Notes: generated from the sequence alone by a model not told the origin. A stretch of DNA of 64,000 bases from Tissierella creatinini (GCA_005046945.1 SUSS01000001.1:62001-126000), one strand, 5' to 3'; positions 36,124-46,150 are shown, counted from the stretch's first letter. Made by a program: numbers and translations.

Positions 36124-36864
36124 ATGGATATAGAAAACAAAGAACTAATATCTAAGATAATTCCTGAGAAGCTTCCTAAGCATATAGCAATAATAATGGA
36201 TGGTAATGGCAGGTGGGCAAAGAAGAGAAGATTACCAAGAAACTTTGGTCACCAAGAAGGTATGAAACGAGTGGTAGAAATAGTGGAATCAGCTTCTGAA
36301 TTGGGAATAAAACATCTATCCCTTTATGCTTTTTCAACTGAAAACTGGAAAAGACCAAAAGATGAAATTGAAGGTCTTATGAAGATATTGGTATTATATA
36401 TAAGGAATGAACTGGTAAGGTTAACTAAAAACAATGTTAAACTTAAAATTCTAGGTGACATTTCAGTACTACCTGACCTTCCACGAAAAGAAGTGGAAAG
36501 AGCAATCTACAGGACTAGTAATAACACCGGAATGATATTGAATATAGCCTTGAATTATGGCGGTAGAGATGAAATTATAAGAGGAATAAGATTATATTTA
36601 AAAGATGTAGAAATGGGTAAGATTAGTGTTGAAGAGTTAAACACTAATGAATTTTCAAAATATCTATATACAGGAAATCAGCCTGATCCTGATTTAGTAA
36701 TCAGACCTAGTGGTGAATTTAGGCTCAGTAATTTTCTACTGTATCAAATAGCTTATTCAGAATTTTGGTTTTCTGATATTCTTTGGCCTGATTTTAATGA
36801 AAAATATTTATATAAGGCTATCATTGATTATCAAAGTAGAAATAGAAGGTTTGGGGGAATATAG
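36124..36864 (+). CDS. uppS: Undecaprenyl diphosphate synthase
   Basis: Makes the C55 isoprenoid carrier for cell-wall lipids from farnesyl diphosphate and isopentenyl diphosphate. The 246-residue cis-prenyltransferase has catalytic Asp26 in IIMDGNGRWAKKRR, NFGHQEGMKR and the C-terminal RPSGEFRLSNFLLYQ/SEFWFSD region. GGAGG is only four bases from the ATG. It is followed without a gap by cdsA. Confidence 0.97.
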   Translation: MDIENKELISKIIPEKLPKHIAIIMDGNGRWAKKRRLPRNFGHQEGMKRVVEIVESASELGIKHLSLYAFSTENWKRPKDEIEGLMKILVLYIRNELVRLTKNNVKLKILGDISVLPDLPRKEVERAIYRTSNNTGMILNIALNYGGRDEIIRGIRLYLKDVEMGKISVEELNTNEFSKYLYTGNQPDPDLVIRPSGEFRLSNFLLYQIAYSEFWFSDILWPDFNEKYLYKAIIDYQSRNRRFGGI

Positions 36865-37638
36865 GTGAAGGATCTAGGAAAAAGACTTTATTCTGGAATC
36901 ATAGGTTTATTGCTGTTAATATTAGTTGTTAATATGGGAGGACTTATTTTATCAGTATCTCTTTTGATATTGTCTTTAATAGGTATAGGAGAATTCTTCA
37001 AGGCAGTAAAAAACTTAAAACTTAATCCTTTTGATAATATAGGTTACCTTGGATGTATCATTATATTTCTTGCTGATCTATTTCCTAGTATTGAAAGGGA
37101 TTTGGTTATAACCCTAATGCTTATAATCATGCTTTTAACACTCTTATTTGGACGAGAAAAAAGCACTGCAGATATTGGAATAACTTTACTTGGAATTATG
37201 TATATGCCTTTTATGCTATTTCACATAAGCTACCTTGAAGGAACTAAGTACATATGGCTCATCTTTTTAATAGCTTTTGGTACAGATACCTTTGCGTATT
37301 TTACTGGAAATCTATTTGGAAAACATAAGCTAAGTCCTAAAATCAGCCCAAATAAGACAATAGAGGGCTCGATTGGAGGAATTATTGGTAGTTTAATTAT
37401 AACTATATTATATGCCTTATATGTAGATATAACACCTTTATGGAAGCTGGTGATTATGGCGGTTTTAACATCTATAGTATCTCAGTTAGGTGATCTTGTG
37501 GCATCTAAAATCAAGCGAATGACAGGGATTAAGGATTATGGAAAGCTTATGCCAGGTCATGGAGGCGTATTAGATAGATTTGATAGCATAATCTTAACAG
37601 CTCCGTTAATATATTATTTTGTAAGATATTTTCTTTAA
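36865..37638 (+). CDS. cdsA: Phosphatidate cytidylyltransferase
   Basis: Makes CDP-diacylglycerol from CTP and phosphatidic acid in the membrane. 257 residues with about eight membrane segments. The family signature spans SKIKRMTGIKDYGKLMPGH, then GGVLDRFD, near 212-238. Start is GTG 36865, directly after the uppS stop. In Bacillus dxr follows cdsA, but here rseP comes next. Confidence 0.96.
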   Translation: MKDLGKRLYSGIIGLLLLILVVNMGGLILSVSLLILSLIGIGEFFKAVKNLKLNPFDNIGYLGCIIIFLADLFPSIERDLVITLMLIIMLLTLLFGREKSTADIGITLLGIMYMPFMLFHISYLEGTKYIWLIFLIAFGTDTFAYFTGNLFGKHKLSPKISPNKTIEGSIGGIIGSLIITILYALYVDITPLWKLVIMAVLTSIVSQLGDLVASKIKRMTGIKDYGKLMPGHGGVLDRFDSIILTAPLIYYFVRYFL

Positions 37639-37650
37639 GGTGGTGTTTAA

Positions 37651-38655
37651 ATGCAAACTGCAGTTGCTGCAATATTTGTATTTTTATTAGTAGTTTTACT
37701 TCATGAACTTGGACATTTTACGGTTGCTAAATTATCTGGGATTAAGGTCAATGAGTTTGCCATAGGAATGGGTCCTAAGTTATTACAGACAATTAAGGGA
37801 GAAACCCAATATACCTTGAGACTTCTTCCAATTGGCGGATTTGTAAAGATGGAGGGTGAGGATGAAAATTCTACTGATCCAAGAAGCTTCAACAAAGTCA
37901 GCCCTTTTAAAAGAATTGCAACGGTAGCTGCAGGAGCTATTATGAATTTTGTATTAGCTATAGTAGTATTATCTATCGTTGCATTTTACACAGGTATGCC
38001 TACTACGACTATTGATGAGGTAATAAAAGATTCACCTGCAGAGATTAACGGAATATTAGAAGGAGATAGGGTTATTTCCATTAATGGTAAAGATATTTCA
38101 AGCTGGAGAGACCTTACTGATACAATTAGTAGTTCTAATGAGTCTAAAGATATGGAAGTTCTTCTCACTAGAAATGGGGAGGAGAGATTAATAATTGTAC
38201 AACCCGAAGAAGATAATGGGAGAACTATAATAGGTATTATACCTGCCTATGAAAAATCAGTTGGTTCAGCAATAAGAGGTGGTATAGAAACCACAGGAAT
38301 GTTTTTAAGTCTTATGTTTGATTTTCTCAAGAACATCTTTAGGGGAAGTGTATCCACAAATGACCTTTCAGGACCTGTAGGAGTAATTACTGAAATTGGA
38401 AGGGCTGCAGAATCAGGTTTTCTAAACTTATTATATCTTCTTGGATTTATAAGTGTAAATTTAGGGTTCTTCAATCTATTGCCTATACCGGCTCTTGATG
38501 GAAGTAGAATAGTTTTTCTTCTAGTGGAGCTTATAAGGGGAAAACCAATGGACCCAGATAAGGAAGGCTTGATTCATACTATAGGATTTTTACTATTAAT
38601 ATCCCTTATGCTATTAGTTACTTATAAGGATTTACTAAGGATAAATTTGTTTTAA
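37651..38655 (+). CDS. rseP: Site-2 intramembrane zinc metalloprotease RseP/RasP
   Basis: Cleaves membrane-anchored regulators (anti-sigma factors) within the bilayer. The zinc site HELGH is at 18-22 in the first membrane segment; a single PDZ domain spans about 115-190; and the third ligand lies in NLLPIPALDGSR near 277-288. The length of 334 is shorter than the double-PDZ E. coli form and normal for Firmicutes. AAGGTGG precedes the ATG. Confidence 0.95.
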   Translation: MQTAVAAIFVFLLVVLLHELGHFTVAKLSGIKVNEFAIGMGPKLLQTIKGETQYTLRLLPIGGFVKMEGEDENSTDPRSFNKVSPFKRIATVAAGAIMNFVLAIVVLSIVAFYTGMPTTTIDEVIKDSPAEINGILEGDRVISINGKDISSWRDLTDTISSSNESKDMEVLLTRNGEERLIIVQPEEDNGRTIIGIIPAYEKSVGSAIRGGIETTGMFLSLMFDFLKNIFRGSVSTNDLSGPVGVITEIGRAAESGFLNLLYLLGFISVNLGFFNLLPIPALDGSRIVFLLVELIRGKPMDPDKEGLIHTIGFLLLISLMLLVTYKDLLRINLF

Positions 38656-38665
38656 AGGTGATTTA

Positions 38666-39715
38666 ATGAAAAGAATGAAAACTAGAGTTATAAAAGTAGG
38701 TAATGTATTAATTGGTGGAGACAATAAAATCAGTGTTCAATCTATGACTAATACATTAACGCAAGATGTTGTCAGTACAGTTAATCAGATAAAAAAACTA
38801 GAAGAAGCTGGCTGTGATATTATAAGATCAGCAGTATCTTCTCTAGAAGATGCTATGGCTATTAAGGAGATAAAAAAACAGATCTCAATTCCTATTATTG
38901 CAGATATACAATATGATTACAAGTTAGCCCTTGAAGCCATTAAATATGGCATAGACGGTCTTAGGATTAATCCTGGCAATATTGGAAGCCTTAATAAGGT
39001 AAAGGAAGTAGTAAAGGCTTGTAAGGAAAAAAAATTGTCCATAAGAATTGGTGTTAATTCCGGTTCAATTAAGAAGGAGTTTATGGAGAAGTATAATGGA
39101 GTAAATGCAAATTCCATGGTTTACAGTGCACTAGAGCAGACAAAGCTCTTAGAAGACATGGATTTTCATGATATCAAAATAAGCCTAAAGTCTAGTAATG
39201 TCCCTATGACTATAGAAGCTTATAGTATGATAAGTAGCCTATGTGATTATCCACTTCATCTAGGTGTGACAGAGGCAGGAACACCTTGGAGAGGAACTAT
39301 TAAATCTTCAGTGGGTATAGGTGCACTACTAGCTATGGGAATAGGTGATACTTTTAGAATCTCCCTTACAAGTAATCCAGTAGAAGAAGTAAGAGTTGGT
39401 AAGGAAATCCTAAAATCTTTGGGACTACTTGATGAAGGTCTTGAACTAATATCTTGCCCTACTTGTGGAAGAACTAATATAAATTTAATAAAGATTGCAG
39501 AAGATGCTGAAAGGCTGTTAGAGAATGTAGATAAACATATTAAAGTTGCTATTATGGGTTGTGCAGTAAATGGTCCTGGGGAAGCAAGAGAAGCGGATAT
39601 AGGAATAGCAGGTGGAAATGGAGAAGGTCTTATTTTCAGAAAAGGAAAGATAATTAAAAAGGTAAAGGAAGAGAATTTGTTACAGGAACTTATAGAAGAA
39701 ATTAAGAAACTGTAA
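38666..39715 (+). CDS. ispG: 4-hydroxy-3-methylbut-2-en-1-yl diphosphate synthase
   Basis: Iron-sulfur enzyme of the MEP isoprenoid pathway. 349 residues: N-terminal TIM barrel with VQSMTNTLTQD near 24-34, and a C-terminal domain with CPTCGR near 263-268 and GCAVNGPGEA near 297-306 that supplies the three cysteines and glutamate of the 4Fe-4S cluster. It follows rseP by ten bases, in the place where dxr and then ispG are usual; dxr itself is not present. Confidence 0.96.
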   Translation: MKRMKTRVIKVGNVLIGGDNKISVQSMTNTLTQDVVSTVNQIKKLEEAGCDIIRSAVSSLEDAMAIKEIKKQISIPIIADIQYDYKLALEAIKYGIDGLRINPGNIGSLNKVKEVVKACKEKKLSIRIGVNSGSIKKEFMEKYNGVNANSMVYSALEQTKLLEDMDFHDIKISLKSSNVPMTIEAYSMISSLCDYPLHLGVTEAGTPWRGTIKSSVGIGALLAMGIGDTFRISLTSNPVEEVRVGKEILKSLGLLDEGLELISCPTCGRTNINLIKIAEDAERLLENVDKHIKVAIMGCAVNGPGEAREADIGIAGGNGEGLIFRKGKIIKKVKEENLLQELIEEIKKL

Positions 39716-39897
39716 GATTAAACAAAGACTTTGTCTTGTTTTGATTTATTTTATTATTCAACTATTAAGCTATTAAATGTGTAGAATTAACAAGCAGATT
39801 TTTTCCATAAATAAATGAGTTGGATATATAAATTAGGCAATAATATTACTGTTAAGGAAAAGATCCCTTAAACCACATAAATAAGCCTATATAGCAT
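39716..39897. other. Intergenic stretch between ispG and the rimP promoter
   Basis: No gene seen. A weak hairpin AAGAC/GTCTT with outer AC/GT pairs at about 39724-39738, followed by a T-rich tract, may terminate ispG. The rest is AT-rich with no clear structure. Confidence 0.5.
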
Positions 39898-39926
39898 TTG
39901 ATTTTTAACTTTAGCTGTGATATAAT
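39898..39926 (+). promoter_or_regulatory. Sigma-A promoter for the rimP-nusA-infB operon
   Basis: TTGATT (39898-39903) and TATAAT (39921-39926), spacer 17. Confidence 0.78.
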
Positions 39927-39956
39927 ATTTAAGACAATGATAAGGAATTTCTGGCG

Positions 39957-39987
39957 AAGAGTGGGTTTACCCACTCTTGATTTTTTT
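39957..39987 (+). terminator. Leader attenuator upstream of rimP-nusA
   Basis: AAGAGTGGG (39957-39965) pairs with CCCACTCTT (39970-39978) around TTTA; it is followed by GA and then seven T. It stands between the promoter and rimP, so it must be read through for the operon to be made. The GA that breaks the start of the U-tract is typical of a weak terminator that needs help, for example from NusA. Confidence 0.8.
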
Positions 39988-40020
39988 AGTATGGAAAAAT
40001 TTAAACTTGGGAGGTGTGAA

Positions 40021-40485
40021 ATGAGCAATAAAGATATAGTTAAAAAAGTAATAGCTTTATGTGAACCTATAGTTGAAAATTTAAATTTTGAGTTAGTAGA
40101 TGTGGAGTTTATAAAGGAATATGGTAGCTTCTATTTAAGAATATATATTCATAAACCAGGAGGAATCAGCCTGGATGATTGTCAGCTTATGAGCGAAGCT
40201 TTAAGTGAAAAACTAGATCAAAGCGATCCAATAAGTATGGCTTATTACTTAGAAGTATCATCTCCTGGCTTAGATCGTCCATTAAAAACAGATAAGGACT
40301 TTAACAGAAATCTTGGGAAGGATGTAGAGTTAAACCTATATACTTCTTTTAATAGTAAAAAGAATTACCAAGGGGTATTAGATAGCTTTAATAATGAGTT
40401 TATTACTCTATTAGATGAAAACAACAACAAATTTCAGATACCAAGGGATTCAATATCAGTGGTTAAGTTAGCTTTAAAATTTTAA
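40021..40485 (+). CDS. rimP: Ribosome maturation factor RimP
   Basis: 30S assembly factor; 154 residues. The N-terminal alpha/beta domain (LCEPIVENLNFELVDVEF) and the C-terminal SH3-like domain (YYLEVSSPGLDRPLK at about 77-91) are clear. The ATG at 40021 follows GGGAGGTG; the frame is open upstream through the leader, but those codons belong to untranslated leader. First gene of the operon with nusA, rnpM and infB. Confidence 0.96.
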   Translation: MSNKDIVKKVIALCEPIVENLNFELVDVEFIKEYGSFYLRIYIHKPGGISLDDCQLMSEALSEKLDQSDPISMAYYLEVSSPGLDRPLKTDKDFNRNLGKDVELNLYTSFNSKKNYQGVLDSFNNEFITLLDENNNKFQIPRDSISVVKLALKF

Positions 40486-40498
40486 GGAGGTCTAATTG

Positions 40499-41542
40499 AT
40501 GAATGGAGATTTTATAGATGCCCTTCATGAGATTGAAAAGGAGAAGGGAATATCTAAGGAGATAATATTTGATGCTCTAGAGTCTGCGCTTATTTCTAGT
40601 TATAAGAAAAACTTTGGGTCAGCTCAAAATGTCCTTGTAGAAATGAACAGAGAAACAGGGGAAGTAAAAGTATATGCAACAAAAGATGTAGTAGAAAATG
40701 TGGAGAATCCATATCTTGAAATTTCCCTTGAAGAAGCAAAGGAAAAAAATGAAAACTACCAATTGGAAGATGTGGTTAGGATTGAAATAACTCCAAAGGA
40801 CTTTGGGAGAATAGCAGCTCAAACTGCGAAACAAGTTGTTATTCAAAGGATAAAAGATGCAGAAAGAGACGTAATCTTCGACGAGTTCATCAACAGGGAA
40901 AATGAAATCATAACTGGTCAGATACAAAGAATATCAAAGAACAATGTATATATTGATCTCGGCAAAACAGAAGGCATACTTCCTCCTGCAGAACAGATGG
41001 AAGGAGAGGAGTATAATCAAGGGGATCGATTGAAACTAATAATCTTAGAAGTCAAGAAGACCACAAAGGGACCTCAAATAATACTATCAAGAGCTAATAC
41101 CAGTCTTGTAAAACGTCTATTTGAATTGGAGGTACCGGAGATTAATGAGGGTATAGTAGAAATATTCTCAATATCAAGAGAAGCAGGTTCTAGAACTAAG
41201 ATAGGAGTATATTCAAAGGATCCAGAAGTAGATCCTTTAGGAGCATGTGTTGGTTTTAAGGGCAGTAGAGTAAAGGCCATAGTAGATGAGCTAAATGGTG
41301 AAAAAATCGATATAGTTATTTGGAGCAAGGATATAGAAGAGTTTATAGCAAATAGTTTAAGTCCTTCTAAGGTTGTAAAGGTTATTGTCAATGAAAAGGA
41401 GAAATCTGCTATAGTTGTAGTACCTGATTATCAATTGTCTTTAGCTATTGGTAAAGAAGGTCAAAATGCCAGACTTGCAGCTAAACTAACTAATTGGAAA
41501 ATTGATATAAAATCAGAAAGCCAGTTTAATGAGTTTCAATAA
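40499..41542 (+). CDS. nusA: Transcription termination/antitermination factor NusA
   Basis: RNA polymerase-associated factor acting on pausing and termination. 347 residues: N-terminal domain (about 1-125), S1 domain with YIDLGKTEGILP near 147-158, KH1 with GACVGFKGSRVKAI near 240-253 and KH2 with LAIGKEGQNARLAAKLT near 316-332. No C-terminal acidic repeats, as in most Gram-positive NusA. ATG 40499 is eight bases after AAGGAGG; the TTG before it is less well placed. Confidence 0.97.
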   Translation: MNGDFIDALHEIEKEKGISKEIIFDALESALISSYKKNFGSAQNVLVEMNRETGEVKVYATKDVVENVENPYLEISLEEAKEKNENYQLEDVVRIEITPKDFGRIAAQTAKQVVIQRIKDAERDVIFDEFINRENEIITGQIQRISKNNVYIDLGKTEGILPPAEQMEGEEYNQGDRLKLIILEVKKTTKGPQIILSRANTSLVKRLFELEVPEINEGIVEIFSISREAGSRTKIGVYSKDPEVDPLGACVGFKGSRVKAIVDELNGEKIDIVIWSKDIEEFIANSLSPSKVVKVIVNEKEKSAIVVVPDYQLSLAIGKEGQNARLAAKLTNWKIDIKSESQFNEFQ

Positions 41543-41553
41543 GGGGTGATACT

Positions 41554-41817
41554 GTGAGAAAAAAGAAAATTCCTCTAAGAAAATGTATTGCATGTGGTGA
41601 AAGTAAGCCTAAGAAAGAATTAATTAGAATTGTTAAGAATAATGAAAATGAAGTTAGCGTTGACTTATCAGGTAAAGCTAATGGTCGAGGAGCCTATATA
41701 TGTTCTACAATGGAGTGCTTTGAAATGGCATATAAGAATAAGAAAATACAACGTGCATTAGAAACAGAAATTACTGAAGAGGTTTTTAATAAGTTAAAAG
41801 AGGTTATCGAGAAATAG
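41554..41817 (+). CDS. rnpM: RNase P modulator RnpM (YlxR)
   Basis: Small basic protein of 87 residues in the YlxR family, which binds RNase P RNA and tunes its activity in Bacillus. The signature KIPLRKCIACGESKPKKEL at about 5-23 and GRGAYICSTMECF are visible. GTG start at 41554 behind GGGGTGAT. In Bacillus the L7Ae-like ylxQ follows; here infB follows directly, so ylxQ is absent from this place. Confidence 0.95.
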   Translation: MRKKKIPLRKCIACGESKPKKELIRIVKNNENEVSVDLSGKANGRGAYICSTMECFEMAYKNKKIQRALETEITEEVFNKLKEVIEK

Positions 41818-41848
41818 TAATCACCTTAAACACTAGGAGGTGTAATTT

Positions 41849-43930
41849 ATGACGAAAATTAGAGTTTATGAATTAGCAAAGGAATTAAAAATGAGTAGTA
41901 AGGAACTCATGGAGAAGATTGAGGACCTTAATATAGTAGTTGTAAGTCATATGAGTTCTATAGAAACTGAGGAAGCAGACCTCATAAAGGAACTATTTGC
42001 AGAAGAGGAAAATGAAATAGTCAAAGATGAATTAGTAAATAAAGAAGAGGTAGAAGTAGAGGAAGAAGTTAAGAAAACTTCAAAAAGTAATAAAAACAAT
42101 AAGGATGTTTTCAACAATAAGAACAACAATAAAAATAAAAGTATTATAGAAGATGGGGCAAAAAAAATAGATGAAGGGGATGGTTTTATTATAGATATAG
42201 ATGGAGATATTCTTGTTCGTGATCTTGCTGATAAGATGGGAATCAATTCTTCTCAAGTTATTTCAAAACTAATAGGTTTAGGAGTAATGGCTACTCAAAA
42301 TCAGAGCATAGATCCAGAGGTTGCTACTATTGTGGCAGAAGAACTAGGTTTTAAAGTTAACATTCTGACTCCAAAAGTTGAAGAAGATGAGTTTGATTTG
42401 GATTTTGAAGATAATCCAAAGGATTTACAGGCTAGACCACCTGTTGTTACTGTAATGGGTCACGTAGATCATGGTAAGACATCATTGCTTGATGCTATAA
42501 GGCATACAAGTGTAACAAAAGGAGAAGCGGGTGGAATAACTCAGCATATAGGTGCTTCTACAGTAAATATTAATGGTAAAAAGATAGTATTCTTAGATAC
42601 ACCAGGTCACGAAGCATTTACTGCCATGAGAGCTAGAGGTGCTCAGGTAACAGATATATCCATTCTTGTAGTTGCAGCTGATGATGGAGTTATGCCCCAG
42701 ACCGTTGAGGCTATTGCTCACTCTAAAGCAGCAGGTGTACCAATAATAGTAGCTATAAATAAAATTGATAAACCTGGTGCAGATTTGGATAGAATAAAAC
42801 AAGAACTATCAGAAAATGGGCTAGTACCAGAAGACTGGGGTGGAGATACTATAACAGTACCTGTATCTGCAAAACAAAGAACCGGAATTGAAGATATACT
42901 TGAGATGATACTTCTTGTTGCAGAAATGCAAGAATTAAAAGCCAATCCTAATAGAGCCGCTGTAGGTACTATTATTGAGGCACAGCTTGATAAAGGTAGA
43001 GGTCCCGTTGCTTCCGTTCTTATTCAAAAGGGTACACTAAAAGTTGGAGATATGGTAGTAACCGGTACTGCAAGTGGAAGAATTAGAGCCATGTTTGATG
43101 ATAAAGGCAAGAAAGTAAAGAAAGCTACTCCTTCAATTCCGGTGTTGATACTAGGGTTATCAGAAGTTCCTAATTCAGGAGATCTTTTATATGTGGTAGA
43201 GGATGAGAAGAGGGCAAGAAACATAGCAGATGCTAGGAAGGATCAAATTAGAGAACAACTAAAGGTAACACATAAGGTTTCCCTTGATGACTTATTTGAA
43301 AGAATAAAACAAGGTGAAATAAAGGATTTAAACATTATTATTAAAGCAGATGGAAGAGGTTCTATAGAGGCTCTTCAACAATCCCTCCAAAAGCTAGATA
43401 CTGAAGAGGTTAGAATAAACATAATTCATGGTGGTGCAGGTGGAATAACTGAAAGCGATATAATGTTGGCTTCTGCTTCCAATGCTATAGTTATTGGATT
43501 TAATGTTAGACCTAATCTTAATGCTATTGAAGTTGCCAAAAAAGAGGAAGTTGATGTTAGAACATATAGAGTTATTTATGAAGCAATAGAGGACATTCAA
43601 GCAGCAGTAAAGGGGATGCATGCTCCTAAGATAGTAGAGGAGATTCTTGGAAGAGCACAAATAAGACAGACATTTAGACTACCAAATGGAAATTCAATCG
43701 GTGGTATCTATGTATTAAGTGGTAAAATAGCAAGAAACGCTAAGGTAAGGCTACTCAGAAATGATGTGGTTATATTTGATGGAGATGTAGCTTCTTTAAA
43801 GAGGTTTAAAGATGATGCCAAAGAGGTCCTTACTGGTTATGAAGCTGGAATAGGATTGGAAAACTATAACGACCTTAAAGAAGGAGATACATTAGAAGCT
43901 TATATACTTAAAGAAGTAGAAAACTATTAG
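41849..43930 (+). CDS. infB: Translation initiation factor IF-2
   Basis: GTPase that places initiator tRNA on the 30S subunit. 693 residues with IF2-N modules ([19 protein letters not shown] at about 5-23, and a second near 116-165), a charged Asn/Lys-rich linker, GTPase core with GHVDHGKT at about 204-211, [12 protein letters not shown] and NKIDKPGAD, then domains II, III and IV. This is the short form with a brief linker. Confidence 0.98.
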   Translation: MTKIRVYELAKELKMSSKELMEKIEDLNIVVVSHMSSIETEEADLIKELFAEEENEIVKDELVNKEEVEVEEEVKKTSKSNKNNKDVFNNKNNNKNKSIIEDGAKKIDEGDGFIIDIDGDILVRDLADKMGINSSQVISKLIGLGVMATQNQSIDPEVATIVAEELGFKVNILTPKVEEDEFDLDFEDNPKDLQARPPVVTVMGHVDHGKTSLLDAIRHTSVTKGEAGGITQHIGASTVNINGKKIVFLDTPGHEAFTAMRARGAQVTDISILVVAADDGVMPQTVEAIAHSKAAGVPIIVAINKIDKPGADLDRIKQELSENGLVPEDWGGDTITVPVSAKQRTGIEDILEMILLVAEMQELKANPNRAAVGTIIEAQLDKGRGPVASVLIQKGTLKVGDMVVTGTASGRIRAMFDDKGKKVKKATPSIPVLILGLSEVPNSGDLLYVVEDEKRARNIADARKDQIREQLKVTHKVSLDDLFERIKQGEIKDLNIIIKADGRGSIEALQQSLQKLDTEEVRINIIHGGAGGITESDIMLASASNAIVIGFNVRPNLNAIEVAKKEEVDVRTYRVIYEAIEDIQAAVKGMHAPKIVEEILGRAQIRQTFRLPNGNSIGGIYVLSGKIARNAKVRLLRNDVVIFDGDVASLKRFKDDAKEVLTGYEAGIGLENYNDLKEGDTLEAYILKEVENY

Positions 43931-43940
43931 AGGTGTTATT

Positions 43941-44309
43941 ATGAATATAAAGAGAATCAACAGAATCTCTGAAGAAGTAAAAAAAGTTGTATCGGATTTG
44001 ATATTCAATGAGATTAATGATCCACGAATTAGTCATATGACTACAGTTTCTAGGGTAGAGGTGACTCGTGATCTAAGTTTTGCAAAGATATATGTCTCCG
44101 TTATGGGAGATGACAAAGAAAAAGAGGATACCCTTTTAGGGCTTAATAGCGCTAAGGGTTATATTAGAAGGGAAATTGGTGCAAAGATTGATTTAAGACA
44201 TGCTCCAGAACCACGTTTTTTCCTAGATGAATCCATTGAAAAAGCCATTGAAATGTCAAAGCTTATTGCAGATGTTAATAGAGACATTAAGGATAAAATA
44301 GATGAATAA
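43941..44309 (+). CDS. rbfA: Ribosome-binding factor A
   Basis: Cold-shock 30S maturation factor; 122 residues with the KH-like fold: INRISEEVKKVVSDLIFNEI near the start, ISHMTTVSRVEVTRDLSFAKIYVSV as the conserved strand region and RHAPEPRFFLDES near 90-102. Its last codons overlap the nrnA ATG. Confidence 0.96.
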   Translation: MNIKRINRISEEVKKVVSDLIFNEINDPRISHMTTVSRVEVTRDLSFAKIYVSVMGDDKEKEDTLLGLNSAKGYIRREIGAKIDLRHAPEPRFFLDESIEKAIEMSKLIADVNRDIKDKIDE

Positions 44310-45258
44310 TATCATTAGGAAAGCTATAGATCTTATAAAATCCATTGATGAAATAAGTATTATATCCCATACAAGTCCTGATGGGGATAATGTAGGTTCA
44401 ATTTTAGCTATGGGTTTAGCTCTTAAACAGATGGGAAAAAGGATTAAAATAATTAAAACAGATATCATTCCATCTGATTACCTGTTTCTTCAACATGTTG
44501 ATATGATTCAAGAATATGATGAGAAAGATATTGAACTTCTAATAGTTCTAGACTGTAGTGATATAGATAGACTTGGAAAATTGAAAGATATAGTTAGCAA
44601 ATCAAAGAATACCATTAATATTGACCACCATATAAGCAATACAGCCTTCGCTGACTACAACATAGTAGATAGTAAGGCTGCTGCTACTGGTGAGATAATT
44701 TATCTGTTTTTAAATCAAATGGGTATAGAAATAGATGAGGAAATAGCAACCTGTATCTATACTGCTATCAGTACCGATACAGGTAGTTTTTTGTACGAGA
44801 GTGTTACTGATACTACCCATGAAATCGCAGCTGAATTATTGAGAAAGGGTATAGATAAAAATAAGATAATTCTTAATCTATATCAAAGTAGAAGCATGGA
44901 AAGAACAAATCTTTTTATAGATTGTCTTTCAAGCTTTAAAACCTATCATAATAATAAAATTGCTACGGTAATGGTTACACAGGACATGCTAAAAAAAGCT
45001 AATGCACAAATGGAGGATACTGAAGGAATTATATCCTTTGTAAAGGATACTAAAGGTGTAGAAGTTGCGTGCCTTCTTAAGGAAAATAGTGAGGGAATCA
45101 TTAAGGCAAGTTTAAGAAGCAAGGAATATATAGATGTTGCAAAAATATGTTCAGAATTCAGTGGAGGAGGACATATCAGAGCAGCTGGTTGTAGTATAAA
45201 TGAGAATATTGAAACGGCAGAAAAATTAATAGTTCAAAAGCTTATAGATATGTGGTGA
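44302..45258 (+). CDS. nrnA: Oligoribonuclease/pAp phosphatase NrnA (DHH-DHHA1)
   Basis: Degrades nanoRNA and 3'-phosphoadenosine phosphate. 318 residues, DHH family: SHTSPDGDNVGS at about 22-33, LDCSD near 90-94, NIDHHISN near 110-117 and the DHHA1 signature GGGHIRAAGCS near 289-299. In clostridia this gene commonly sits between rbfA and truB. Overlaps rbfA by eight bases. Confidence 0.94.
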   Translation: MNNIIRKAIDLIKSIDEISIISHTSPDGDNVGSILAMGLALKQMGKRIKIIKTDIIPSDYLFLQHVDMIQEYDEKDIELLIVLDCSDIDRLGKLKDIVSKSKNTINIDHHISNTAFADYNIVDSKAAATGEIIYLFLNQMGIEIDEEIATCIYTAISTDTGSFLYESVTDTTHEIAAELLRKGIDKNKIILNLYQSRSMERTNLFIDCLSSFKTYHNNKIATVMVTQDMLKKANAQMEDTEGIISFVKDTKGVEVACLLKENSEGIIKASLRSKEYIDVAKICSEFSGGGHIRAAGCSINENIETAEKLIVQKLIDMW

Positions 45259-45262
45259 TAAT

Positions 45263-46150
45263 ATGGATGGGGTTATAAATTTTTTTAAGCCAAGAGGAAT
45301 GACATCTCATGATGCTGTTTACTTTTTTAGAAGATTACTTAAGATAAAAAAAATAGGACACACCGGAACACTAGACCCTAATGCAACAGGTGTTTTACCA
45401 ATATGCATTGGAAAGGCTACCAGAATAAGTGAATATCTATTAGGAGTTGACAAGGAATATATAGGAGAACTTACACTCGGAGTATCTACTGATACTCAGG
45501 ATTCAGACGGCATAGTTACTAATAAGTCGATTAAAAAGGTAACAGATGATGAAATAAAGTCTGTATTTAGTAGTTTTAAAGGAAATATCCTCCAAGTTCC
45601 ACCTATGTATTCCGCCTTGAAGATAGATGGAAAGAAACTCTATGACTTAGCAAGAGAAGGTAAGCATGTTGAGAGAAAACCTAGAGAGGTAAGCATAAAG
45701 AGCCTAACTATTATGGATATCCATAATAGTAAGGAGATAATATTTAAGACAAAATGTTCTAGAGGTACTTATATTAGAACATTATGTGATGATATTGGAA
45801 TAAGTCTTGGTACATATGGATATATGTCATATTTATTAAGAACTGGAGTAGGGAATTTCCGAATTGAAAATGCTTATGGAATGGAGACATTACAAAACAT
45901 GAACAATGGACAGGTTCTTGATATTCTAATTCCTTTAGATGAAGCGATCTCACATATAGAGAGAATTGATGTACCAGATGGGTTTTATAAAAGATTGGTT
46001 AATGGAGCATTAATACCAATGGGAGATAATTATATGTGTTCATTGGATAATAGTTTTAGAATATATTGCCGTCAAAATTTTATAGGAATAGGGAACATTT
46101 TAATGAGAGAAGGTTGCTTTTATTTAAAAATGGATAAAGTATTGTTATAG
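45263..46150 (+). CDS. truB: tRNA pseudouridine(55) synthase TruB
   Basis: Forms pseudouridine in the T-loop of tRNAs. 295 residues: KPRGMTSHDAV at 9-19 and GHTGTLDPNATGVLP at 32-46, with catalytic Asp38. The C-terminal part (about 240-295) has a PUA-like layout. Starts four bases after nrnA. Confidence 0.97.
   Translation: MDGVINFFKPRGMTSHDAVYFFRRLLKIKKIGHTGTLDPNATGVLPICIGKATRISEYLLGVDKEYIGELTLGVSTDTQDSDGIVTNKSIKKVTDDEIKSVFSSFKGNILQVPPMYSALKIDGKKLYDLAREGKHVERKPREVSIKSLTIMDIHNSKEIIFKTKCSRGTYIRTLCDDIGISLGTYGYMSYLLRTGVGNFRIENAYGMETLQNMNNGQVLDILIPLDEAISHIERIDVPDGFYKRLVNGALIPMGDNYMCSLDNSFRIYCRQNFIGIGNILMREGCFYLKMDKVLL

Noticed and set aside
41947-42246. 99-codon antisense frame inside infB
   Set aside because: It is the mirror of the low-complexity Asn/Lys/Glu-rich linker, has a Ser/Phe/Leu-rich product, no ribosome binding site and no family resemblance. 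Other antisense frames inside smc, topA, pyrH, nusA and ftsK were rejected for the same reasons.
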